Positions 51,987-60,033 of a stretch of 64,000 nucleotides of DNA are shown here, piece by piece. This stretch comes from an uncultured Aquimarina sp. (GTDB taxonomy: Bacteria > Bacteroidota > Bacteroidia > Flavobacteriales > Flavobacteriaceae), in the NCBI RefSeq assembly GCF_947495315.1, contig NZ_CANLYD010000009.1, positions 62,001 through 126,000 on the forward strand, read 5' to 3'. The notes beneath the pieces are model-generated. The model saw only the letters and a program-made list of their open reading frames with translations, made no database searches and was not told where the DNA came from. Each line of letters starts with the position of its first letter. Within the stretch, counting starts at the first letter, position 1. A program made the position numbers and the translations under genes.

Positions 51987-53618
51987 TTAGGCCTCCTGTA
52001 GTTTGTGGGAGAATTTTAAAATGATAAACTCAGCAGGACGTACTGCGGCAAGTCCTATTTCTGCGATCATTCTTCCATTGAGAATATCTTCTTGTGTCAT
52101 GGTTTTGCCTAATCCGATATTTACAAAATAGGCTTGTTCTTCTGTGGCTCCTGCCAGACCACCTTGCTGCCATATTCCGTATAGGAAACTTTCGATCATT
52201 GCTTTTACTTTTAACCAAGTTACCGCATCATTGGATTCGAAAACAGCAAACTGAGATGCTTTTTTGGTAGATTCCTCGATCATGTTGAACAATCTTCTAA
52301 CCGATACATATCGCCATTCGTTATCATTCCCGTCCAGCGTACGAGCTCCCCATACCAAGGTTCCTTTACCTACAAAACCGCGGATAGCATTGATGGATTT
52401 ACCATTATCGGAATCTACATTCAATCGTTCCTGATCTTTAGACGTTATTTTCTTTACAGGTCCTATTACTGCATTTAGACTAACATTTGCTGGTGCTTTC
52501 CATACGCCTCTTTCTCTATCCGTAGTTGCATAGGCACCTGCTACTGCCGCACTAGGAGGTAAGATGATCCGTTGTTTTGATACTTCGCTTACTACTCTAT
52601 TGTATAATTCGGATTGAGACCCTTTAATATCAGATAATCTTAAAGACGCTCCATCTCCACCAGTTGTTGTCAGATTACGACTTCCCGTAAAGGACTCTAC
52701 AGTGGCTGTTCCATCTAATACAATAATGTCAAAATCACCTTTATCATCGAATGTATTCCAGGCATCTACCACTTCGTTGGCTGATATACCCTCTCCTACA
52801 TTAGTAATCGTTAAAGTGGTTCCAGTATTATTAAAAGAGGGTGTTCCAGCTGATCCTTTGTTAATCGTTGCTTTTGGTTCATCCTGCGCAGATCCATTGT
52901 ATATTATTTTGATAGCTTCTTCAACCTTTAACTGAATGGTTTCTTGTCCTGAAGAACCAGAAATGATAACACTCTCTTCTTGATATTTGTACGTAAGTGA
53001 CGTTTGCAAATACGGTGTATATGCCGCTCCATATTTTAGATGATTAGTTCCAATTCCATTTCTAAAAGATGCAACTCCTTCATTCTCATTTTGGATATCA
53101 AAAATGCAAAACCTATCTTTTAATTCCTGGCACTGACTTAAAGCCATTTGGCATACCTCATGATAATCAACATCCTCTAGTTTGGTGGCTTCGCCCAACA
53201 TAATCAAGGTAGGTTCATCTTCTTTACTCAATACTTCTAAACCTTCTAAAAAAGATGCTTTGTTAGGTTCGTCTTGATAACTTCCTACAGATATTACATA
53301 ACAATCTCCTCCTCCATTTTTAAAATATAAATCTATTGCATGATATAAAGTATGTTGTGGAGCTGTGACCTCAACATTTTCTATAACTTCTTCATTTACA
53401 TTGACCTTAAAAGATGCTGGCTGAGCACCTCCAAAAGCCTCTTTGAATTCCAACAATGTGGATATTCTATAGGCCACGTTTTTGATACTTTCACCGTTTT
53501 TTTCGGTTTTCTCAGTATATCCAATAAAAGCAGGTACTGCTGTGGAAACTTCTGCTACAGATTGTGGTAATAGAGGTACTTCCTCCGTATACACATCTGG
53601 TGTTAAAAATCTAGACAT
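51987..53618 (-). CDS. Contractile sheath protein (Afp2-4-like)
   Basis: 543 residues. The N-terminus FLTPDVYTEEVPLLPQSVAE and VSTAVPAFIGYTEK is the sheath handshake arm. The family core continues with LYHAIDLYFKNGGGDCYVIS and VAGAYATTDRERGVWKAPAN. It ends with GFVGKGTLVWGARTL, RRLFNMIEESTKKA and AEFIILKFSHKLQEA. Afp-type systems usually have three sheath paralogues; only one is present here. Contraction of this sheath drives the tube into the target. Confidence 0.95.
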   Translation of the reverse strand: MSRFLTPDVYTEEVPLLPQSVAEVSTAVPAFIGYTEKTEKNGESIKNVAYRISTLLEFKEAFGGAQPASFKVNVNEEVIENVEVTAPQHTLYHAIDLYFKNGGGDCYVISVGSYQDEPNKASFLEGLEVLSKEDEPTLIMLGEATKLEDVDYHEVCQMALSQCQELKDRFCIFDIQNENEGVASFRNGIGTNHLKYGAAYTPYLQTSLTYKYQEESVIISGSSGQETIQLKVEEAIKIIYNGSAQDEPKATINKGSAGTPSFNNTGTTLTITNVGEGISANEVVDAWNTFDDKGDFDIIVLDGTATVESFTGSRNLTTTGGDGASLRLSDIKGSQSELYNRVVSEVSKQRIILPPSAAVAGAYATTDRERGVWKAPANVSLNAVIGPVKKITSKDQERLNVDSDNGKSINAIRGFVGKGTLVWGARTLDGNDNEWRYVSVRRLFNMIEESTKKASQFAVFESNDAVTWLKVKAMIESFLYGIWQQGGLAGATEEQAYFVNIGLGKTMTQEDILNGRMIAEIGLAAVRPAEFIILKFSHKLQEA

Positions 53619-53688
53619 TTGTTTAAAGTTTTAAATATTTATAATTAGCACTCCCGAAAATCGATGTAATTCTTTCGGTATGCTGTTC

Positions 53689-54465
53689 TTACTTAATTTT
53701 AATTATTTGAACCCCGTTTTGTTCTTTTTTGGGATTAGGTAAATGGTTAATAAGCACATCACCATTTTTGATCAGTTTGATATTTTTTATAGGTTTATTA
53801 CTATGGGGAACCAAATCTTTAGATTCAAAAGCCTTTATTTGGCTATTGGGGAAATTTAATCGTATGGAAGTTACAATCTGATCTGTGCTATTTTCGTCAA
53901 TGATCATTTCATTAAAACTGATTTGCTTGTCTCTCGGTTCTAATGTTATAACCGGATCTTCAGAATTAGAAATAAAATAATACTTCCATTTTATAGCCGT
54001 AGGAGTAAACTGAACCTGGTATGTAAATAACGTACCATCGCCCTCTGAATTCATTTCACTTCCTTTAATTTCTACTTTTGCCAGCGCAGGAAATCTCTGA
54101 TAAGCCCCTTCCTGTTCAATTTCGCTAGTAACTAACTCAAGTTGATTTTCACGTAATTTTTCATTGGTAAAAAACATCATTCCGCCTTCTTTTACTTCAG
54201 ACATATCCGTGAATTCACGAACCGTATCCGAGGTAGGAAAAACATAAAAAGCAAATACATCATTCTGGATCTTTTCGAAAAAACCTTTGTTTTCTTCATC
54301 AGTTCCAACAAGGCAACGTATTCCTCTGGTCGTTTTTTTAAGAAGCAATCCTCGTTTTTTTAAAAGCTCCTCTGTTTCTAATATCGGAGTGAGTACCAAA
54401 TCGGCTGTTCCTCCTGAAAAATAGGAGTGTTCTATCGTAATAGAAAAGAATTCTTGATACTTCAT
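53689..54465 (-). CDS. Unknown eCIS operon protein between cap and sheath
   Basis: 258 residues with no signal peptide and no motif I recognise: ITIEHSYFSGGTADLVLTPI, GIRCLVGTDEENKGFFEKI and YQVQFTPTAIKWKYYFISNS. It looks like a mixed beta protein. It is second in the operon, 44 bases after the DUF4255 gene and 70 before the sheath, so it is probably a structural or assembly factor. Genes of similar size occur here in other Bacteroidota eCIS loci, but I cannot give it a name. Confidence 0.75.
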   Translation of the reverse strand: MKYQEFFSITIEHSYFSGGTADLVLTPILETEELLKKRGLLLKKTTRGIRCLVGTDEENKGFFEKIQNDVFAFYVFPTSDTVREFTDMSEVKEGGMMFFTNEKLRENQLELVTSEIEQEGAYQRFPALAKVEIKGSEMNSEGDGTLFTYQVQFTPTAIKWKYYFISNSEDPVITLEPRDKQISFNEMIIDENSTDQIVTSIRLNFPNSQIKAFESKDLVPHSNKPIKNIKLIKNGDVLINHLPNPKKEQNGVQIIKIK

Positions 54466-54509
54466 GATCTTGTTTTTATCTCAGCTTTATAAGCTATTTC
54501 TTATGCTTG

Positions 54510-55151
54510 TTATGCTTGGTTAATTATATTATTTTCTTCCTCCTCCTCAGGATCCAGAATTTCTGGAAGAGGATATTTTTCGCCAACTGCCAGATTGATC
54601 TCTTGCAGGGGAGTTCCAACAAACTCTATACTTTGTTCATCTATAAATGATAGCAGACGGACTCTATATAACACAGAGGGTAAATAGGAAGTATTTAAAG
54701 AATGCCATACTTGATTCTGTTCTTCTAAGGGAAGTGAAACTAGTTCTACAACCAATTTCTCTATACTTTCTTCAGAAAGTTGTGGGGAATTAAGTGGATT
54801 AAAAACCCTGTTCACCTGAAAAAATTTAATCACGTGGGATAGAAATTTAAGTGCCTGATCATATTTACTAAACTTAGACACAAAAAGAACCAAAAGCTCT
54901 ATTCTTATTTCGGGATTGGTTTGCGTTCTGATTCCATTTCTTACGATACCAGAATACTGATCAGCATTTCTGAATTTTCTGTCCTCAGAAATATTAATTA
55001 AAAATGGTGTGATTTTATCATTAGTAAAGGAAACAGGGTCATTACTAGTGGTACTAATAAACTCTATTAAATTAGACTCTGTAGTACCAACTACATTTTT
55101 AAAATATTCATTGAGTTTATCTTTCAAAACGCTTAATACAACATCAACCAT
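54510..55151 (-). CDS. DUF4255 tube/sheath terminator (Afp16-like)
   Basis: 213 residues from ATG 55151 (MVDVVLSVLKDKLNEYFKN). The upstream extension to 55265 runs through the promoter region and is rejected. The DUF4255 features are VSFTNDKITPFLINISEDRK, RIELLVLFVSKFSKYDQALK, FLSHVIKFFQ and LVSLPLEEQNQVWHSLNTSY, LPSVLYRVRLL. Afp16-like proteins cap the distal end of tube and sheath. It is the first gene of the eCIS operon; the acidic tail PEEEEENN is long for the family. Confidence 0.9.
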   Translation of the reverse strand: MVDVVLSVLKDKLNEYFKNVVGTTESNLIEFISTTSNDPVSFTNDKITPFLINISEDRKFRNADQYSGIVRNGIRTQTNPEIRIELLVLFVSKFSKYDQALKFLSHVIKFFQVNRVFNPLNSPQLSEESIEKLVVELVSLPLEEQNQVWHSLNTSYLPSVLYRVRLLSFIDEQSIEFVGTPLQEINLAVGEKYPLPEILDPEEEEENNIINQA

Positions 55152-55186
55152 AATACAGCTCTTATAACTTATTGATTTTAATAACT

Positions 55187-55296
55187 CAAAATTACAGTAG
55201 AACGTCGCATAGGGGTTAGTAAAAGTCCGGCAAATCCTTAAAGATTTCCGACAAAATAGTAGCACAAAATCGTCAAACTATGACATTTCCGACAAA
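55187..55296 (-). promoter_or_regulatory. eCIS operon promoter with two stacked direct-repeat operators (site D)
   Basis: Minus strand, distal operator: TTTGTCG (55296-55290) and TTTGACG (55277-55271), period 19. Proximal operator: TTTGTCG (55255-55249) and TTTGCCG (55234-55228), period 21. A 16-base word ctattttgtcggaaat is repeated exactly (55300-55285 and 55259-55244). The -7 element is TAATTTTG (55194-55187), 34 bases below the nearest half-site start. The ATAGT box of the other sites is not conserved here. The first gene starts at 55151. Confidence 0.7.
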
Positions 55297-55533
55297 ATAG
55301 AGGCAAACCGATTAATCATGATGTATTTTCCCTCATAAAAAAGGGAAAAAACAACACAACATTTTTTTAATATACTATATAATATGGGAAGATGTTTGTT
55401 TTGTTTACTTACAATAAAGACCTAAAGCCATTGTCTAAATAGAGTTTAATTTCTTGTCATTATTTAAAGTATATACAAATAAAACTCCTTTCGAATTTTT
55501 ATCAATTAATAAAGACGGTCATAATCCTTTTTA

Positions 55534-55570
55534 TAAAAAAAAGTAGCTGTTTGGCAAAACAGCTACTTTT
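55534..55570 (-). terminator. Terminator after the hibernation-factor gene
   Basis: On the minus strand, agtagctgttt pairs exactly with aaacagctact around a tgcc loop, followed by eight T. It lies 66 bases past the stop at 55636 and marks the boundary between the small upstream operon and the eCIS promoter. Apart from this and site D, the 484-base gap 55152-55635 holds nothing I can name. Confidence 0.85.
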
Positions 55571-55635
55571 CAAAACAATCAATAATGAAAGCATTACTAG
55601 CAGAAAACTATAAAGGGCGATTTATAGTTCTCGTA

Positions 55636-55941
55636 CTAACCCAAACTCTTATATAACTTTACTTTTCTTTTATCTAATTGATCTTTAAGGTCTCTTATGG
55701 TATTATTTATCGCATTTTCAAAACTGTTTTCGTCAGAAGAAGCGTAAATTCTAGGTCCGGGAAGACTGAGTCTAATTCCACAAATATTACCTTTTTTGAA
55801 ATCATTATGTTCCTTATTAAAAAAGATGTCAGCTCTAATAATAAATGCGTATTTTTTTGCGAGTTTTAGTAGTTTTTCTGCTGTAAAAGTCTCTAAATAT
55901 TTACTTGCTTCAATGCTTTTATATTCGAAAACTGTTTTCAT
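55636..55941 (-). CDS. Ribosome hibernation promoting factor / sigma-54 modulation family
   Basis: 101 residues, the short-HPF length. The order beta-alpha-beta-beta-beta-alpha is visible: MKTVFEYKSIEASKYLETFT, AEKLLKLAKKY, IIRADIFFNKEHNDFKKGNI, CGIRLSLPGPRIYASSDENS, FENAINNTIRDLKDQLDKRK. HPF-like proteins bind the 30S decoding site and silence ribosomes in stationary phase or stress. Followed by a strong terminator, so it is not in the eCIS operon. It is preceded by the 73-residue gene on the same strand. Confidence 0.85.
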   Translation of the reverse strand: MKTVFEYKSIEASKYLETFTAEKLLKLAKKYAFIIRADIFFNKEHNDFKKGNICGIRLSLPGPRIYASSDENSFENAINNTIRDLKDQLDKRKVKLYKSLG

Positions 55942-55997
55942 ACTTCTTTAACTTAAAGGTTAATCATTATTTACTTTTAAAATTTTTAGATCGTCTA

Positions 55998-56219
55998 TTA
56001 AATGACTAAACGTCCACGCAATCTTTTATCTATTTTACGTTTTTTCTCAGTAATCATTTTCATGAGATTCATAAGGTCAGGATCTTTGCTTTTCTTATAT
56101 ATTTCATTGATGCTTAATACCAATGATTTTGCTTCTCTAGACGCAGAAACTCGATCGCTTGTACTCATATTATTCATACTTCTCTGGTGAAATTCTCTCG
56201 CTTTTTTTAATAACTCCAT
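55998..56219 (-). CDS. Small basic helical protein, unknown
   Basis: 73 residues, almost entirely helical and Lys/Arg-rich: MELLKKAREFHQRSMNNMST, DRVSASREAKSLVLSINEIY, ending KRKIDKRLRGRLVI. I recognise no family. It lies 56 bases upstream of the hibernation-factor gene and may form an operon with it. It could bind nucleic acid or ribosomes, but that is a guess from charge alone. Confidence 0.6.
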   Translation of the reverse strand: MELLKKAREFHQRSMNNMSTSDRVSASREAKSLVLSINEIYKKSKDPDLMNLMKMITEKKRKIDKRLRGRLVI

Positions 56220-56380
56220 AAGAATACATTTTAGTGAAACATTAAATTTTACTTCGTTGTTATTCTGAAATCAAGTAACACATCAAAATCAATAATAGTT
56301 TTTACTTTGTAGTCGTTACACTACTTGTTTTTTACTAACAACACCATAAAAATATGTATTACTTTTCATATATTTTTATT

Positions 56381-56388
56381 TATATTTG
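56381..56388 (+). promoter_or_regulatory. Possible -7 element for the LysR regulator gene
   Basis: TATATTTG, an exact TAnnTTTG, 25 bases before the start at 56413. No clear TTTG box 19 bases upstream, so confidence is limited. Confidence 0.4.
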
Positions 56389-56412
56389 TAATCATAAACA
56401 TTAAGATTATTT

Positions 56413-57333
56413 ATGAACTATACGTTGCATCAGCTACAGATCTTTCTTAAAATAGTAGAAAAAGAAAGTATTACTAAAGCTTCCGAAGAGTTACATTTAA
56501 CACAACCTGCTGTATCCATACAACTCAAAAACTTTCAGGATCAATTTCCTATCCCTCTTACAGAGGTTATTGGCAGAAAGTTATATGTCACTGATTTTGG
56601 AAAAGAAATCGCTCTTGCTGCTCAGAAAATTATAGATGAAGTAAATCAAATCAGTTATAAAACCAAGGCTTACCAGGGGCAATTGTCTGGTATTTTAAAA
56701 ATTTCTGTTGTTTCTACAGGAAAATATATTATCCCTTATTTCTTGTCTGATTTTATGAAATTGCACGAAGGAGTGGATTTGGTTCTTGATGTTACAAATA
56801 AACAAAGAGTAATAAACAGTCTGGAAGAAAACACAGTTGATTTTTCGCTAGTTTCCGTATTACCTAATAATATGCAAATTGAGAAAACAAAACTCATGGA
56901 AAACCGATTATATTTGGTAGGTAGTACTTCGGAAAAATTTACTAAGAAAAAGTATAATAAATCTATTTTTTCTGAACTCCCTTTGATTTATAGAGAACCT
57001 GGATCAGGAACAAGGCACACCATGGAGAAATATATTGAAAAGAACGATTTACCTGTTAGAAAAAAAATGGAGCTTACCTCTAATGAGGCAGTAAAACAAG
57101 CTGTTATTGCAGGGCTAGGATATTCTATTATGCCTCTCATTGGAATCCGAAATGATTTAGAGGCTGGGCGTTTACAAATCATTCCAGTACAGGGTTTTCC
57201 TATTAAATCCATCTGGAATCTCATCTGGTTAAAAAACAAAAAGTTTTCTCTTGTTGCAGAAGCTTTTCTAAAATATGTAGAAGAAAAAAAGGATGAAATA
57301 ATAAAAGATAAGTTTCATTTTTTTGACGAATGA
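56413..57333 (+). CDS. LysR-family transcriptional regulator
   Basis: 306 residues. N-terminal winged HTH (1-60; YTLHQLQIFLKIVEKESITK, ASEELHLTQPAVSIQLKNFQ), then the usual linker and a periplasmic-binding-like effector domain (about 90-295; ILKISVVSTGKYIIPYFLSD, LIYREPGSGTRHTMEKYI, SNEAVKQAVIAGLGYSIMPL). The sequence around the effector domain resembles CbbR/CysB-type LysR proteins, but the ligand cannot be told. It is 171 bases upstream of, and on the same strand as, the photolyase-like gene; regulation of that gene is possible. Divergent from the small gene at 56219. Confidence 0.9.
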   Translation: MNYTLHQLQIFLKIVEKESITKASEELHLTQPAVSIQLKNFQDQFPIPLTEVIGRKLYVTDFGKEIALAAQKIIDEVNQISYKTKAYQGQLSGILKISVVSTGKYIIPYFLSDFMKLHEGVDLVLDVTNKQRVINSLEENTVDFSLVSVLPNNMQIEKTKLMENRLYLVGSTSEKFTKKKYNKSIFSELPLIYREPGSGTRHTMEKYIEKNDLPVRKKMELTSNEAVKQAVIAGLGYSIMPLIGIRNDLEAGRLQIIPVQGFPIKSIWNLIWLKNKKFSLVAEAFLKYVEEKKDEIIKDKFHFFDE

Positions 57334-57504
57334 AAGACATTTTAACACAATTATAATTTTGGTTAAAACGTCTAGTTAAGAAAAAATAACACATAACAAA
57401 TATTTATAATTATCATCATAAATATAAATAATAATATATAGTAAATTATATTGATTTTTGCATAAAAAGGGAATTAGCCTAATTAGGAATTTAGTACCAT
57501 TATT

Positions 57505-58866
57505 ATGAAAAAGGACAATATCAATATTGTATTACTAAAAAAAGATCTTCGTTTACAAGACAATCAAATACTCTATGAAGCAATTTGTTCCAAAGATCAA
57601 ACACTTTTGTTATATACCTTAGAAAATAACACTAGTGAGGGCTTTAATCATTCTAAAAGGCAAATAGATTTTATTAAAGAATCTTTATTAAACTTAAACA
57701 GTATTCTTAAACTATATGATACAAGAATATTAATAGTACAGTCAGATGCTACCAAAGCTATTAGTATTTTACAACAATTTTGGAATATAAAAACAATATA
57801 TTTTCATAAAGATTATGACACTCCTTTTTTAACTCAACAATATCGAATGTTATATCGATTTTGTAAAAATAATCTAATTCAAAAAATAGAAATAGATCCA
57901 TATAAGGATTTAAATTTTGATAAAAATAATATAGAATTTAATGAGTATTTTAATACCAAATCGATCCCTTTTATTCCAACAAAGGATAGTTTTATTACTT
58001 TGCAGAAAGTACAGGATTTAGAAAAGTTTTTTTCAACTGTAGAGCTTACGGTATATAAGAATTCTTCTATATTAAAAGGAGGGCCATCTTCTGCACAAAA
58101 TAATTTAAGAAACTTATCCAGGTCAGACAAAAATGAGATTAACATTCAAGAATTAATTTATAAATTATCTCCATTTATATCTTGGGGCAATATTTCTTTA
58201 AGACAAGTATGGCAATATCTCAGTGAAGAAACTGATCAAATAGTAAGTTTAGAAAAATTTCTACACACTATAAGGTGGAATATTCATTATATACAACACA
58301 ACGAATTTCTTAAATATTCTAATAAGATCGACACTTATAAAAATTCTAATAATAATTTACTATCCCAAAATGCCTGGGAAAAAGGCATGACTGGATACCC
58401 TATAATAGATGCTATAATGCGTTGTCTCCAAAAAAATGGGAACATCAACTATAAAATGCGAATGTTAACTGTTTTATTCTATAAACAATACTTATTGTTG
58501 CCTTGGAGTGATGCTGTAGAGTTCCTATCCAAAAATCTATTAGATAGTAGCCCTGGAATTCAATTCAATTATTTTGAAACATTAAATAAAAATAACACTC
58601 AAAACAAAAGAAGTATTTTGTTTAATATAATTAAACATAGTAAAGATATAGATCCTAAAGGAATTTTTATCAGAAATTATATACCTGAATTAAGAAATAT
58701 CCCTGATGAATTTATTTATAAACCTCATAAAATGATAATAACTATTCAGAAATTTCATCAAACAATAATAGGAAAAGATTATCCAAAACCTATTGTTAGA
58801 AATATTATTAATGATAAGATACAGCTATATAACCTTGAGAATTATCTAAGTCTGACAAAAAACTAA
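57505..58866 (+). CDS. Divergent photolyase/cryptochrome-family flavoprotein
   Basis: 453 residues with N-terminal photolyase alpha/beta domain (1-130; NIVLLKKDLRLQDNQILYEA replaces the usual WFRxDLRxxDN) and C-terminal FAD-binding domain. Family hallmarks kept are WEKGMTGYPIIDAIMRCL (about 291-308), NYKMRMLTVLFYKQYLLLPW and FIRNYIPELRNIPDEFIYKP. The usual D-x-A-x-N-x-G-x-WQW block is replaced by DSSPGIQFNYFETLNK (about 347-362), and the N-P-x-x-Q-x-x-x-F-D segment by LFNIIKHSKDID. Those residues normally touch the flavin and the flipped-out dimer, so DNA repair may be lost while FAD binding could persist. AT-rich, Asn-rich codon use is stronger than in neighbours. Confidence 0.8.
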   Translation: MKKDNINIVLLKKDLRLQDNQILYEAICSKDQTLLLYTLENNTSEGFNHSKRQIDFIKESLLNLNSILKLYDTRILIVQSDATKAISILQQFWNIKTIYFHKDYDTPFLTQQYRMLYRFCKNNLIQKIEIDPYKDLNFDKNNIEFNEYFNTKSIPFIPTKDSFITLQKVQDLEKFFSTVELTVYKNSSILKGGPSSAQNNLRNLSRSDKNEINIQELIYKLSPFISWGNISLRQVWQYLSEETDQIVSLEKFLHTIRWNIHYIQHNEFLKYSNKIDTYKNSNNNLLSQNAWEKGMTGYPIIDAIMRCLQKNGNINYKMRMLTVLFYKQYLLLPWSDAVEFLSKNLLDSSPGIQFNYFETLNKNNTQNKRSILFNIIKHSKDIDPKGIFIRNYIPELRNIPDEFIYKPHKMIITIQKFHQTIIGKDYPKPIVRNIINDKIQLYNLENYLSLTKN

Positions 58867-58922
58867 AGAATGACTAAAGCATTTATTTCTAGGTATGAGT
58901 TATATGAATTGTGTATCAAAAA

Positions 58923-58961
58923 ATACTATGTATTGCCTAAAATTTAAGCAATACATAGTAT
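58923..58961. terminator. Bidirectional terminator between convergent genes
   Basis: atactatgtattgc pairs exactly with gcaatacatagtat around an 11-base loop. On the minus strand it is followed by six T, so it is a strong terminator for the gene at 58972-59979; it can also serve the photolyase gene in the other direction. Confidence 0.85.
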
Positions 58962-58971
58962 GAAATAATCT

Positions 58972-59979
58972 TTATTGTTTTTTTGTCAACGTATTACAAG
59001 TTATATGTGGAAACTTTACAATAGTTCCGTTAATCGGAATATTCATCAAAATCGTTTGATTATATGATAATTGTGTAAATTCTCCTCCTTGCGAAAATGC
59101 CTGTAACCAATAGTTAGCGCTATAGTCTACTACATTCGCCTTTTGTTTTTCGAATGGTATGTTAGTAACTGAACCCTTAGCTAAAGGATTTTCAGTATCG
59201 ACTCCCCACTGAATATATTGAACACAAGGATTAGCCGTAACTCCATCTTGCAATGGTTGATTAGGATTATTGTTTAAAGCAGGAAATGGATTCCCTATGT
59301 TTTGTGTAGTATAAGGAGTTGTGTCGATTCCTGCTGGAATTACATCTTGTGAATAGGCACTTATATTTAAAGGACCGTTATTCAGATAGGAATTAGGATA
59401 TCCTTTAATACCTCCTTGAGCGAGGATAGAATTACCGTGAGGTACTGAAATTTGTTTCGCGACATTCGTCAATACAGATTGTTCAGGAATAGGTCCGGAA
59501 TGAGGCACTACTGGCTTAGTTCCATAAGGTCCTTCAGCCTCTGTTCCTGTTACCAAAAATAACCAGGAACCATTTTCCGCATGAACAAGTTTATCCTTAT
59601 CTGGTTCATCAGCAAAATAAATACGTTGCTCATAAAAAAGCACATTTGCATTTTGATTATAATCACCTCCTCTATTGGGGGCATTTCCATTAATTGGAGA
59701 GAATGTGATTTCTTCGTAATATTTAAAGTTCTTAAGAATATATTTCGCCGGTACGGAAGCAACAGGTAAAGGCATAATATTATAAGAATATGGTGATGCC
59801 GTTCCTCCGCTACTTGTCGATCCCAAATTTTGGTTTGTCCAGGTTCCTATAAGATTACTAAGTGGTCCCAAACCATCAATATTAGGTGCCGGATTGGTTT
59901 GCTTTGGTTCATTTATAAGTGTATCAGGAAAAACAGGTGGCGTTACCCGTGATACAGTTGTTGTATTTTTTTCAGACAT
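58972..59979 (-). CDS. Nitrobindin-like heme-binding-type barrel protein
   Basis: 335 residues, no signal peptide, N-terminus Pro/Thr-rich. The order LGPLSNLIGTWTN (about 36-48), YYEEITFSP, YEQRIYFADEPDKDKLVHAE, GSWLFLVTG and ISVPHGNSILAQGG resembles the GTW...EEI.F...H.E.G.W plan of nitrobindin/THAP4-type beta barrels, with extra loops that make it about twice the usual length. Heme binding is not established here. It follows the FAD oxidase gene by 54 bases on the same strand, so it likely shares its promoter and pathway. Confidence 0.5.
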   Translation of the reverse strand: MSEKNTTTVSRVTPPVFPDTLINEPKQTNPAPNIDGLGPLSNLIGTWTNQNLGSTSSGGTASPYSYNIMPLPVASVPAKYILKNFKYYEEITFSPINGNAPNRGGDYNQNANVLFYEQRIYFADEPDKDKLVHAENGSWLFLVTGTEAEGPYGTKPVVPHSGPIPEQSVLTNVAKQISVPHGNSILAQGGIKGYPNSYLNNGPLNISAYSQDVIPAGIDTTPYTTQNIGNPFPALNNNPNQPLQDGVTANPCVQYIQWGVDTENPLAKGSVTNIPFEKQKANVVDYSANYWLQAFSQGGEFTQLSYNQTILMNIPINGTIVKFPHITCNTLTKKQ

Positions 59980-60033
59980 GATTATATGTTTTAAAAGTTA
60001 AAATGTTGTTTGTTTGATGATGTTGATAACTAA

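Noticed and set aside
22831..55151. The contractile cluster as a prophage or as a T6SS
   Set aside because: No capsid, portal, terminase or integrase, and no TssJLM membrane complex or ClpV; the AAA+ ATPase, DUF4255, DUF5908 and DUF4157 genes fit an eCIS.
55152..55265. N-terminal extension of the DUF4255 protein to 55265
   Set aside because: It runs through the -7 element and operator, and the family starts at MVDVV (55151).
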